Origin: Spirochaetales bacterium
Lineage (GTDB): Bacteria > Spirochaetota > Spirochaetia > DSM-27196 > SLST01
Assembly: GCA_030642995.1 (NCBI GenBank)
Contig: DAOWMR010000006.1
Coordinates: forward strand, 1 to 21,543
Length of the DNA stretch: 21,543 bases
Reading direction: 5' to 3'
Shown here piece after piece: positions 7,336-15,150 of the stretch (position 1 is its first letter; each line of letters opens with the position of its first letter). Made by a program: the position numbers and the translations under genes. Under the pieces are notes generated by a model, which did no database searches, had not been told where the DNA came from, and saw only the letters and a program-made list of their open reading frames with translations.

Positions 7336-8430
7336 CTACGGCATGCCGTTGCCCATCCGATCCATCGGCGAGACGATTTCAGTAACGCGAACGCCGAAAT
7401 TTTCGTCTATGACCACAACCTCACCCTTTGCGATAAGCTTGTGATTCACGAGGATGTCCACCGGCTCACCGGCGAGTTTGTCAAGCTCAATGATAGTTCC
7501 CTCGCCCATCCCCAGGATTTCCTTGATCAGTTTTCGGGTTCTTCCAAGCTCAACGGTCATCTCCATGAACACATCCATGAGAAGACCAATGTTTCCCTGC
7601 TCGGAACCGGTCCCCGCGGGCGTCAGCCCCGGGAATTGAACGCTCTGTACATTTGGTCCGCCGAGTCCCCCCATCTGCATTCCGCCCATATTGCCGCTCA
7701 TGCCGGCGGCCGGCGCCCCCGCCATCAAGCCGCCCAACAGCCCACCGGCATCCTCGGTTGCCGCCACTCCAGCTAATCCGGCCGGCACTGCACCGGCACC
7801 TCCACTCAAAGCCGCGACTACAACACCTGCTTCAAACAACTCATGAATCTGAACGTTTTTCTCACCGCCTATCGTCGCGTCGTAGATGATCCGGACAAGA
7901 TCCCCCTGGGGGATCTCGACCGAGGACGCGCTGGCTTGCGTACCTGAGGGCGGTTCATTCATGACAGCCACACCGGCCTTCTCGCCAAGCGCTGTAATAA
8001 CAGGACCGGCAATCTGGCTGAATGCCTCCTGCAGGGCATTGACGGCAGCATCATCCAGTTCCACACCATCCTGGCCCATCGTGGGACCGGCAATGCTCAC
8101 GGCTGATTCGCTATCTATCACGTAGATGTGCCGGCCCGGCGTGCCTTCGGTCAGATTCATCGTGATCACAACCATCGACTCCGGTAACGACCCCGGCAAC
8201 TGCTCGCTGTTCACCACTTCAACCGACGACGCGTTGAGTTCCACCTCGTTGCTGACGAGCATGGAAAGGTTCGATTTCTGACTATCCACCGTACTCTCGA
8301 TCAGAGCACGGAATTCCTCGAGCTGCTGATCATTGACCGTCACCGCCGCGGGACCGGTGTCAAATTCCATCCCGCCCGTACCCTGCAACAATGCGTCTAT
8401 TTCATCTTGGGAGAGAGAGCCGTCACTCAT
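7336..8430 (-). CDS. fliY: FliN/FliY-type C-ring switch protein
   Basis: This is the third C-ring protein of the motor switch, in the long spirochaete/Firmicute FliY form. The 364-residue product starts MSDGSLSQDEIDALL, the CheY-P-binding peptide shared with FliM. A CheC/CheX-like domain follows (about 40-215), then a Gly/Met-rich linker (GLMAGAPAAGMSGNMGGMQ) and a C-terminal SpoA domain (about 275-360, MDVFMEMTVELGRTRKLIKEILGMGEGTIIELD). The ATG at 8430 is preferred because GGGGA lies at suitable distance; an ATG at 8436 overlapping the fliM stop would add two residues. A canonical CheC ExxN catalytic motif is not evident: the likely position reads EAFS (residues 135-138). The gene ends in TAG. 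Confidence 0.94.
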   Translation of the reverse strand: MSDGSLSQDEIDALLQGTGGMEFDTGPAAVTVNDQQLEEFRALIESTVDSQKSNLSMLVSNEVELNASSVEVVNSEQLPGSLPESMVVITMNLTEGTPGRHIYVIDSESAVSIAGPTMGQDGVELDDAAVNALQEAFSQIAGPVITALGEKAGVAVMNEPPSGTQASASSVEIPQGDLVRIIYDATIGGEKNVQIHELFEAGVVVAALSGGAGAVPAGLAGVAATEDAGGLLGGLMAGAPAAGMSGNMGGMQMGGLGGPNVQSVQFPGLTPAGTGSEQGNIGLLMDVFMEMTVELGRTRKLIKEILGMGEGTIIELDKLAGEPVDILVNHKLIAKGEVVVIDENFGVRVTEIVSPMDRMGNGMP

Positions 8431-8432
8431 GA

Positions 8433-9458
8433 TCATTCCCCTTCTTCAGCAACGAGTTCTTCGAAATCTTCCTGTTCGATGTCTTCGAGCTGCTTAATTA
8501 TCTGTACAGCCCACTTGCTGCCAATCTGTCCGGGTCGGCAGAGAAACTTCCGCCGGTTCCCGATATTCAACGACATCGGATCGCTCACTCGAACATTGGG
8601 CAGCCGGATCACATCGCTCTGGCGAAGGCTGAGCACCTCACCGACAGTCAGATCCATTCTGCCGATCTCGGCCACGAGCGTCACCGTGACGGTCGCGAGC
8701 TTCTCCCGAAGGATGTTCAGGTTCTCGGTGGTGGTTCCCCGACGCACGGTTGAATACCAGTACTGCGCGCTTAGCTTGCTGATGATCGGCTCAATAGTGA
8801 GGTACGGGATACAGAAATTGATCATGCCCTCAACATCGCCAACCTTCGTTTCAAGGGTTACCAGAACGACCATCTCGGTTGGGGGAACAATCTGAGCGAA
8901 CTGCGGGTTCGTATCGATCTGTCCCAATCGCGGCCGCAGGTCAATAACCTGGCTCCACGCTTCTCGCATACTGCCGAGGACACGGACAATGATCCCCTCC
9001 ATGACCGATGTTTCAATGTCCGTGAGCTCGCGGTTGACCTTGCTTCCCTCGCCCTGCCCGCCGAACAACCGGTCAATAATGCTGAACGTGATTGCCGGGT
9101 CAATTTCAAGAATTGCCGACCCTTTCAGGGGATCCATGTTGATGACCGCGAGCGTGGTTGGATTAGGTATGGAGCGGATAAACTCCTCGTAGGTGAGCTG
9201 ATCCACCGAAGCTACGTGCAGCTGCACGAGGCTGCGGAGTTGCGCGCTCAGATTGGTCGTGGTCAAACGCGCAAAGGTCTCGTGCATCATATTGATGGTT
9301 CGAAGCTGTTCCTTGGAGAACTTGTCCGGCCGCTTGAAGTCATAGATCTTGATCTTCCGCTGATCGGCCGGTTGGGGTATGTCGTCTGTATCCATGTCCC
9401 CGGACGAGATCGCGGTCAGGAGTTGGTCTATCTCATCTTGGGATAATACTTCGGTCAT
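8433..9458 (-). CDS. fliM: FliM, flagellar switch protein
   Basis: FliM links CheY-P binding to rotor switching in the C-ring. The 341-residue product opens with the CheY-binding peptide LSQDEIDQLL (residues 5-14). A middle CheC-like domain contains the FliG-binding GGQG loop at 133-136 (LFGGQGEG), and a C-terminal SpoA domain covers about 255-325 (RMDLTVGEVLSLRQSDVIRL). It begins at ATG 9458, with GGAGGGG upstream at slightly long spacing. The motif can fold into a CCCC/GGGG hairpin that could limit access to it. Its TGA overlaps the start region of fliN. Length and motifs are normal for the family. Confidence 0.97.
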   Translation of the reverse strand: MTEVLSQDEIDQLLTAISSGDMDTDDIPQPADQRKIKIYDFKRPDKFSKEQLRTINMMHETFARLTTTNLSAQLRSLVQLHVASVDQLTYEEFIRSIPNPTTLAVINMDPLKGSAILEIDPAITFSIIDRLFGGQGEGSKVNRELTDIETSVMEGIIVRVLGSMREAWSQVIDLRPRLGQIDTNPQFAQIVPPTEMVVLVTLETKVGDVEGMINFCIPYLTIEPIISKLSAQYWYSTVRRGTTTENLNILREKLATVTVTLVAEIGRMDLTVGEVLSLRQSDVIRLPNVRVSDPMSLNIGNRRKFLCRPGQIGSKWAVQIIKQLEDIEQEDFEELVAEEGE

Positions 9459-9468
9459 TCTACTAGTT

Positions 9469-9511
9469 CCCCTCCGGGGCGAATTCTCTCACAAATTCAA
9501 GTAAAATGCAA
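9469..9511 (-). promoter_or_regulatory. Possible weak internal promoter and SD hairpin before fliM
   Basis: The 73-nt fliL-fliM gap holds a sigma70-like pair on the minus strand: TTGCAT (9511-9506) and GAGAAT (9488-9483) with a 17-nt spacer. Nearer fliM, CCCC-GGA-GGGG (9479-9469) could form a small hairpin covering the Shine-Dalgarno motif. Both matches are weak and could be chance. Confidence 0.2.
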
Positions 9512-9531
9512 CCTCCCCGGCTCACTCCTCG

Positions 9532-10080
9532 TCAAAATGGAAGGAATTGATAACTCCCCCAGACAATGTCCTGAACCCGCCCATCTCGGAGCATACGATT
9601 GATCGCATCAAGGAGTTCCTGTTCAACAACATCCTTGTGCTTGAGGTCGTCAACCGTTTTGCTGCCGAAATAGTCGTTGAAGATCCCGATGAGTTGGATC
9701 TTGCGGACGATCAACTCATTCACCAGTGCACTGTTTTCTCCGTCGTAGCCCAGGAAGGGTTCAACAATGTAAGTCGTCTGCTGCTCGTCCGCCGTGCTGC
9801 CACGCAGTTCTTCCACCTGTTCATACCAGGTAAGGATGGGCACGTCGGCCGAGTATTCTTCGGACTGCGGCACGCGCGTCTGGCTTACCGACCCTCTGTC
9901 CAGGAAATTGACCGTAACCACGACAACCGTGACAATGAAGATCACGCCACCGAGGATGATCCCAACCCATTTGAGAATCTGAATAACCACGCCGGGGAGA
10001 AACCCGACGCGTTTCTGCCCTGGCTGAGTTTCCTCCGCACCAACAACGTCATCGTCGGCATCGAACATATCATCTGCCAT
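9532..10080 (-). CDS. fliL: FliL, stator-associated basal body protein
   Basis: FliL surrounds the stator units and supports torque generation. The 182-residue protein has an acidic cytoplasmic N-terminus (MADDMFDADDDVVGAEET), one transmembrane helix near residues 37-60 (LKWVGIILGGVIFIVTVVVV), and a periplasmic stomatin-like FliL domain to the end, with the C-terminal pattern ELLDAINRMLRDGRVQDIVW. The ATG at 10080 has GAGGAG 5 nt upstream. It follows motB after 17 nt, its common place in spirochaetes. The TGA stop is followed by the longest gap in this half of the operon (73 nt). Confidence 0.95.
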   Translation of the reverse strand: MADDMFDADDDVVGAEETQPGQKRVGFLPGVVIQILKWVGIILGGVIFIVTVVVVTVNFLDRGSVSQTRVPQSEEYSADVPILTWYEQVEELRGSTADEQQTTYIVEPFLGYDGENSALVNELIVRKIQLIGIFNDYFGSKTVDDLKHKDVVEQELLDAINRMLRDGRVQDIVWGSYQFLPF

Positions 10081-10097
10081 ATGCTCTCCTCATCTAC

Positions 10098-10832
10098 TTA
10101 TAGCGTTCCCTCGGTCAGGATAATCACGTCGACCCGCCGATTATACGCTCGCCCTTCCGGCGTCTCGTTTGAAACGATAGGCGCAAACTCGCCCCGGCTC
10201 ATCAGCTGGAACTGACTCTCGTCAACCCCGTAATCCACAAGATAGCGCAGAACGCCGCTTGATCGGGCGGCCGCAAGATCCCAGTTGGACGCGTAGTCAC
10301 CCCCCGAACCGGTTGCGATGTCATCGGTGTGACCCTCAATCCGAAAAGTGCGCTCGGAAAGCGCCTCGTTTGAAAGAAGAAGCGACAACCGTTGCAACAG
10401 TTCCCGCGTTTCTTCAATATTCACCTCTGCCGACGCACTCTCAAAAAACGCGTCGGATGCGAGGCTGATAACGAGCCCCCTCTCATCAACCGTGATCCGC
10501 ACAAGGTTGCTGCGGATCTCCGGCTCAAAGATGCTCACGGCCTCCCTCCGGGCCTCGCTCAACGCGCGGCCCCGTTCCATGGAAGGAAGCGACATGATTG
10601 TGTTACCGAGTTCCGCCAGCGGGCCAGGCTCAAACGTGTTGCCACCTGAATAATTCCCGAGTCCCGGGAAGGCCGCCAAAATCAACCGCAGCTCGTAACC
10701 ATCTATGGTCGCAGTAGTAAATAGAAGCACGAAGAAGGTGAGAAGGAGCGTGACCATGTCACCATAGGTCAGCAACCAGTCGGCCGCCCCCTCAGGTGGA
10801 CACTTTTTTTTCCTTCTGCCGGACTCCACCAC
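10098..10832 (-). CDS. motB: MotB, stator subunit (OmpA-type peptidoglycan anchor)
   Basis: MotB pairs with MotA to form the ion-driven stator and anchors it to peptidoglycan. The 244-residue product has a short basic N-terminus (GRRKKK) and one transmembrane helix (about 20-42, LLTYGDMVTLLLTFFVLLF). The ion-carrying aspartate is at position 25. A plug/linker region follows, then an OmpA/MotB domain with FRIEGHTDD, NWDLAAARS and the NRRVDV end motif. The start is GTG at 10832, with AGGAG 6 nt upstream. A run of eight A residues encodes the lysines near the N-terminus. The TAA stop is 17 nt before fliL. Confidence 0.96.
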   Translation of the reverse strand: MVESGRRKKKCPPEGAADWLLTYGDMVTLLLTFFVLLFTTATIDGYELRLILAAFPGLGNYSGGNTFEPGPLAELGNTIMSLPSMERGRALSEARREAVSIFEPEIRSNLVRITVDERGLVISLASDAFFESASAEVNIEETRELLQRLSLLLSNEALSERTFRIEGHTDDIATGSGGDYASNWDLAAARSSGVLRYLVDYGVDESQFQLMSRGEFAPIVSNETPEGRAYNRRVDVIILTEGTL

Positions 10833-10858
10833 TCGTATCTCCTGTCTTCTCGTCCGTC

Positions 10859-11644
10859 CTAATCCCGGGCCGACTCTTGCCGCATGACCTCTCTCTGGTT
10901 CGGCGGCAGGAAACTGATCAGTTTTTCAAGCAGGATGCGTGGGTTATCTCCCGATTGGATGGACAAAATGCCTTCTATGACGATTTCCTTGACCCGCGTC
11001 TCTTCCTTGTCCCGGTCTTCAAGCTTATGCTTCATCGGAATCAGTACAAGGTTCGCCATCACGGCACCGTACATCGTGGTGATCAACGCCAGAGCCATTC
11101 CTGTACCGATGATGCTGGAATCACCGCCGAGATTCACGAGCATTGAAATAAGTCCGGCAAGGGTGCCGATCATTCCAAAGGCCGGCGCGATCTTCCCCCA
11201 CGTATCAAATATCATGATACCGCTCTCGTGGCGGCTCTGAATCTCATTGAGTTCATGGTAGAGGATGCTCTTGATGATGTCCGGGTCCGTACCATCAACG
11301 ACGAGTTGGATGCCCTTCCGCATGAACTCGTCCTCAACCTCATCAAGGTTATCCTCCAAGGCCAGGAGGCCCTCACGCCGAGCCCGCTCCGAGAATGCCA
11401 CAAGATCGCTGATTATTTTCTCTTCCTGCCAATCCAGTGTTCGAAGCGCGATCCGGACATACCGCATGAGCCCGAGTATGCGGGACATGGGAGTCGCAAC
11501 CATCATCGCCCCGAATGACCCACCAATAACCATGACAAACGAGGAGAAACTCACGAACGGACTCAGGCCGGTCCCGGTGCCCAGTATCGCGAAGAGGATA
11601 AACCCGGCACCGGCGGTAAGTCCGATTATCGTTCCAAGATCCAC
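10859..11644 (-). CDS. motA: MotA, stator ion-channel subunit
   Basis: MotA forms the ring of the stator that pushes on FliG. The 261-residue product has four transmembrane segments with the large cytoplasmic loop between helices 2 and 3. The loop contains the charged ARREGLLALE patch (Arg90, Glu97 region). Conserved prolines are at 154 (PAFGMIGTLAGLI) and 203. The helix-3/4 text, with threonines at 161, 189 and 190, resembles the PomA/MotP group more than E. coli MotA. It starts at GTG 11644, with GAGGAG 8 nt upstream formed by the last codons of flbD. It ends in TAG, 26 nt before motB. Confidence 0.95.
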   Translation of the reverse strand: MDLGTIIGLTAGAGFILFAILGTGTGLSPFVSFSSFVMVIGGSFGAMMVATPMSRILGLMRYVRIALRTLDWQEEKIISDLVAFSERARREGLLALEDNLDEVEDEFMRKGIQLVVDGTDPDIIKSILYHELNEIQSRHESGIMIFDTWGKIAPAFGMIGTLAGLISMLVNLGGDSSIIGTGMALALITTMYGAVMANLVLIPMKHKLEDRDKEETRVKEIVIEGILSIQSGDNPRILLEKLISFLPPNQREVMRQESARD

Positions 11645-11649
11645 GGTGG

Positions 11650-11847
11650 CTACTCCTCGTTCTTGAACGCCCCGATGAGGCGTCGATATTCCACTATACC
11701 ATCAAAAACGGTCTGGTAGTCCTCCCGGACCACTAGACGCTTTCCACTCAGCATGATGAGGGTCGTGTCAGGATTCTCCTCGATATACTCGATCTGATGC
11801 GGATTCACGTGATATTCGCATCCGTCGAGCCTGGTTACTTTCACCAT
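11650..11847 (-). CDS. flbD: FlbD family small flagellar protein
   Basis: This 65-residue protein belongs to the short FlbD family of spirochaetes and Firmicutes, found between flgE and motA. It is unrelated to the Caulobacter regulator of the same name. The sequence MVKVTRLDGCEYHVNPHQIEYIEENPDTT shows the family core: a short beta-rich domain with the NPHQIEYIE motif and LSGKRLVVRED. Its exact role is unknown. The ATG at 11847 follows flgE by 20 nt, with GGGAGG and AGGAT motifs upstream. The C-terminal NEE codons plus TAG provide the ribosome-binding motif for motA. Confidence 0.94.
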   Translation of the reverse strand: MVKVTRLDGCEYHVNPHQIEYIEENPDTTLIMLSGKRLVVREDYQTVFDGIVEYRRLIGAFKNEE

Positions 11848-11867
11848 CTGATCAGAATCCTACCTCC

Positions 11868-13274
11868 CTATCGCTTCAGTGTCAGCACTTCCTGCAACAT
11901 CTGGTCGGACGTTTGTATGGTCCGAGAGTTTGCCTGGAAGCCACGCTGCGTCACGATCATGTCGGTGAACTGTTCGGCGAGGTCAACATTGCTCATCTCC
12001 AGCGTTCCCGCGAGGATCTTCCCCTTCCCGGCTGCACCGGGAGGATCGATCAGGGCATCGCCGCTGTTGATCGTCACCACGTAGTTGTTCTCACCGGCCT
12101 TCTCCAGGCCGCCCGGATTCACAAAGCTGGCAAGTCCCAGCTGACCAATTGCACGATTGGTCCCATTCGAGTAGATCCCGGTGATTGTGCCGCTCTGGTC
12201 AATCCGGTAGTCCTCCAGGTACCCGAGACCGTAGCCGTCCTGCCGAACGAGCTTGTTGGTGCTCTCACTGGTGAACTGAGTCGTGGACTCGTCCATGCTC
12301 CCGATCCCACCGATGTCTACCATGATGGTCTGCGCAGCCGGGGCCTGGGCCAACCCCGTAGTGGGATCAACCGGGATGGAGGTCTCCGGCACCAGGAAAG
12401 TCACGTCGATGGTGAGATTGCCGTCCGCATCAAGTCCACCGGCGCCGTTGGAGGCCTGCCGAAGCGCGCCGAAGTTGTCAAACTCCACGACGTAGGTGTT
12501 GTCACCGCCCTGAAGCCCGCCGACTTCGACAGTCGGTTGGATTGGAGAGTCGGAGTCCGCGTTGATGGAAACTGTTGCGAGCCACTGGTTCGGCGACCCA
12601 TCAATCTTCGTATAGTCAATCCGAAGCTGATGCGTTCCACCGAATGCGTCGTAGATTTCCTTGGTCACCGTATGGGTGCCCTGAGCAATTTCCTGCTGAC
12701 TGGCACCCGGTGGAATTACCGGCGTACGCTTGTCCAGATTGCTCGCGGCGAAGACGGATGAAGTTGCCTGAGCAGGGTCCTTCCGGCCGATCGGAATGAC
12801 GAGATCGCCTGTAGTCGCTGAGGTGTTGATGAAAGTCATCCCATCCGCGGTTTGCGCAGTCCACCCCTGAACCCGCATGCCGTTGGCCGGGTTCACCAGC
12901 GTTCCGTTCTGGTCAATGGCAAATGCCCCGGCGCGCGTATACAGGTCTACGTCCCCGTCGCTCAGGATGAAGAAACCCTCGCCCTGGATGGCCACGTCGC
13001 TCTTCACCCCGGTGGTCTGCAGGGATCCCTGGTTGAAGATGGTGTCGATTGACGCTACCTGCATGCCCAGGCCAACCTGCTTCGGGTTCACACCACCAAC
13101 CCGTTCATTGGGGCGCGCGGCGCCCTGAAGGGTCTGGCTGATCATGTCATGGAAGTTCACACGGCCCTTCTTGAAACCGGTCGTGTTCACGTTCGAGATG
13201 TTGTTTCCAATGACATCCATTCGAATCTGGTGATTCCGCAGGCCACTCACGCCCGCATAAAGGCTTCGCATCAT
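11868..13274 (-). CDS. flgE: FlgE, flagellar hook protein lacking the cross-link cysteine
   Basis: FlgE polymerises into the hook, the universal joint between rod and filament. The 468-residue product has the N-terminal rod/hook motif (MMRSLYAGVSGLRNHQIRMD, then GNNISNVNTTGFKK), the LYTRAGAF motif, a central FlgE D1/D2 region, and the C-terminal FlgE/FlgG motif ending NSRTIQTSDQMLQEVLTLKR. In Treponema denticola, hook subunits are joined by lysinoalanine between Lys165 and Cys178. Here Lys165 and Asn179 are present at the same numbers, but position 178 is Ser (AGC), and the protein has no cysteine. Start: two ATGs in tandem (13274, 13271), AGGGGG upstream. Ends in TAG. Located 11 nt after flgD. 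Confidence 0.97.
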   Translation of the reverse strand: MMRSLYAGVSGLRNHQIRMDVIGNNISNVNTTGFKKGRVNFHDMISQTLQGAARPNERVGGVNPKQVGLGMQVASIDTIFNQGSLQTTGVKSDVAIQGEGFFILSDGDVDLYTRAGAFAIDQNGTLVNPANGMRVQGWTAQTADGMTFINTSATTGDLVIPIGRKDPAQATSSVFAASNLDKRTPVIPPGASQQEIAQGTHTVTKEIYDAFGGTHQLRIDYTKIDGSPNQWLATVSINADSDSPIQPTVEVGGLQGGDNTYVVEFDNFGALRQASNGAGGLDADGNLTIDVTFLVPETSIPVDPTTGLAQAPAAQTIMVDIGGIGSMDESTTQFTSESTNKLVRQDGYGLGYLEDYRIDQSGTITGIYSNGTNRAIGQLGLASFVNPGGLEKAGENNYVVTINSGDALIDPPGAAGKGKILAGTLEMSNVDLAEQFTDMIVTQRGFQANSRTIQTSDQMLQEVLTLKR

Positions 13275-13285
13275 AGTAGTGCCCC

Positions 13286-13732
13286 CTATTCCTCTTCCGT
13301 CCGGATTCGCTGGACGTTGGCGTAGTCGTAATAGAAACCGTTTACCGGGACCTGTGGGAAGTCACCACCGGTGACTTCATCAACCTTTCCCGTGATCGTG
13401 GCTGATCCAAGGACGATATCCACCGTCTTGTCGAGCAGCGACACGGCCTGGCCCGACTGCAGAAGCCCCCCGAGTCGCTGGAACTCAGCAGAGAGGTTGG
13501 TCATCTGCTCCAGCGTGGAGAACTGTGCCATCTGGGCGATAAACTCACGATCATCCATCGGTTCAGTTGGGTCCTGATGGGTCAACTGCGTAATGAGAAG
13601 CTTCAGAAAGTCATCCTTTCCGAGTTCATCGCTCGCAACTCGCGTTCCGTTCAGAGCTCGGTTGAAGCTTTCCGCCTGGACTCGTACATGCTCCAGGTCT
13701 GTTGTCGTCATCTGCGCCACAAAGGCATCCAT
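13286..13732 (-). CDS. flgD: FlgD, hook cap (scaffold) protein
   Basis: FlgD caps the growing hook and guides FlgE assembly. The 148-residue product is short compared with enterobacterial FlgD (about 230) but usual for spirochaetes. It contains the conserved N-terminal motif LGKDDFLKLLITQLTHQDPTEPMDDREFIAQMAQFS (residues 37-72), recognisable as FlgD, then a short beta region. The ATG at 13732 has a GAGGAGAGG motif upstream; ATG at 13711 is an alternative. It lies 11 nt after fliK and 11 nt before flgE. Its EEE-TAG end supplies part of the ribosome-binding site for flgE. Confidence 0.94.
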   Translation of the reverse strand: MDAFVAQMTTTDLEHVRVQAESFNRALNGTRVASDELGKDDFLKLLITQLTHQDPTEPMDDREFIAQMAQFSTLEQMTNLSAEFQRLGGLLQSGQAVSLLDKTVDIVLGSATITGKVDEVTGGDFPQVPVNGFYYDYANVQRIRTEEE

Positions 13733-13743
13733 GTTCCTCTCCT

Positions 13744-15150
13744 CTACACAACCAGATCGACCAGATCGTGGTCGTCATCAAGCATTTCCACTAACGGAAC
13801 GGCACGATCCAGTTCCCGGATCGCCGATGGGGCATGCCCATCATCCGACGTTGTCTGAGGCTCGTTCCCTGAGTTCGCCAACGTAACATCCAGGGTGCCG
13901 GTCTCCAGACCACTCTCATTGAAGGCCTCAATCAGACTTGCCAGGTTCTGCTCAAAGACTTCCCGTACACTTGAATTCTCGACAATTATTCGCCCAGCTA
14001 TATGCCCTTCCTGCATTCGAAGGATGATTCTCACATTTCCCAGGTTTTCAGGCTTCAGATGAAGCCGGATCTCACCGGTGTCGTTCCCTCTGACAATCAT
14101 TCGAGCTGTCCGCACAATCTCACCGTTGACTTGATCGCTCAGTGTCTGCCTGAGCGAGTGCAATACGCCGGGGTTTGTTCGCAGATGTGTCATCGCATCC
14201 GCCGGACGAGGTGCCGAGGCGTCCGAACCGTCGGACTTCGCACCCAGCAATGCCGTGAACGAATGGTCTGCCGAGCTCTGTGAATCGTTCCCTGAGATCG
14301 GTCCGGTCGCAGAACCATCAGCACCCTTCACCACTTCCGAAGCTCTGTTGCCGGCCCCGTCCCCTCGAGCGCCACGTCCACGAAGATCTCGTACGACAAT
14401 CTTCGTTTTCCTTCCCGCCTGCGGTCGTTCCTCGAATGCCGTGTCCGTCACCGCACGGTCGGCGGCGTTGGAACTGCTCGCTGCTGAGACTCCCTTGCGG
14501 TCTTTCGCCACGCCTGCCGGCCGGCCACGCACTGCAGCGCCTTTCAGGTTTTTGACAACTGGGGGACTTGGGTTCTCAACGAGGGTCAAATTCTCAGAGT
14601 CAGGTACGTTCTCAACGGGCTTCCGGTTCTCAAGAACGACATCGATCTCAGCAATTTGACCTTTGCCCGGCTTATCACCAACGGCAAGGGATGGATTCGA
14701 CTCGCTCGATCCGGCTACAGACTGAACGATGTCCGCACCGGCGCCGGTCGCGTGTGCGCCGGAAATCGCAGAATCATCATGGCTCTCACCGGCAATACTG
14801 CCGGCCGCCGATTTTTTCTTCAGATCCGCCGCTGCCGTTGCCGGCGAACCGGGATTGCGTGCGGCTGGTTTTTCGACCGTATCGGTCAATTCGTCTGTGC
14901 GGCGCTGCGCGAGATCGGATTCTTTCTGTCGAATGAGTGAATCATCGAGTATCGATTTCTGCTCTTTTGGAGCCTCGGGGGCATGGCTGTTGTCGTACGG
15001 TTCGTCAACAGCTGGTTGGTATTGAGTATCCATGATCCGCGCCAGGTAGGCGCTGAAGCCGTCGCCGGTTTGAGAGATGGTCTCAGTTGCATAATTGCCG
15101 GCAAACGGTATGGCTGAGAAGTCTGCTGCAACAATCTGGCTAATCGGCAC
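13744..15150 (-). CDS. fliK: FliK, hook-length control protein
   Basis: FliK measures hook length and triggers the FlhB specificity switch. The 468-residue product is variable and of low complexity over its first ~320 residues, rich in Ala, Ser, Asp and Lys, as expected for a ruler. The Flg_hook domain occupies about 333-428, with the hallmark LHLKPENLGNVRIIL (362-376). An acidic tail ends the protein. The start is GTG at 15150, with GGAG about 8 nt upstream, overlapping the end of flbB by 11 nt. The stop is TAG, followed by flgD after 11 nt. Identity rests on the C-terminal domain and gene position. Confidence 0.92.
   Translation of the reverse strand: MPISQIVAADFSAIPFAGNYATETISQTGDGFSAYLARIMDTQYQPAVDEPYDNSHAPEAPKEQKSILDDSLIRQKESDLAQRRTDELTDTVEKPAARNPGSPATAAADLKKKSAAGSIAGESHDDSAISGAHATGAGADIVQSVAGSSESNPSLAVGDKPGKGQIAEIDVVLENRKPVENVPDSENLTLVENPSPPVVKNLKGAAVRGRPAGVAKDRKGVSAASSSNAADRAVTDTAFEERPQAGRKTKIVVRDLRGRGARGDGAGNRASEVVKGADGSATGPISGNDSQSSADHSFTALLGAKSDGSDASAPRPADAMTHLRTNPGVLHSLRQTLSDQVNGEIVRTARMIVRGNDTGEIRLHLKPENLGNVRIILRMQEGHIAGRIIVENSSVREVFEQNLASLIEAFNESGLETGTLDVTLANSGNEPQTTSDDGHAPSAIRELDRAVPLVEMLDDDHDLVDLVV

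Noticed and set aside
10804..10811. A8 run in motB as a programmed frameshift site (A AAA AAG)
   Set aside because: The -1 frame ends after about a dozen codons and no downstream stimulatory structure was evident. The run is explained by the basic KKK N-terminus.
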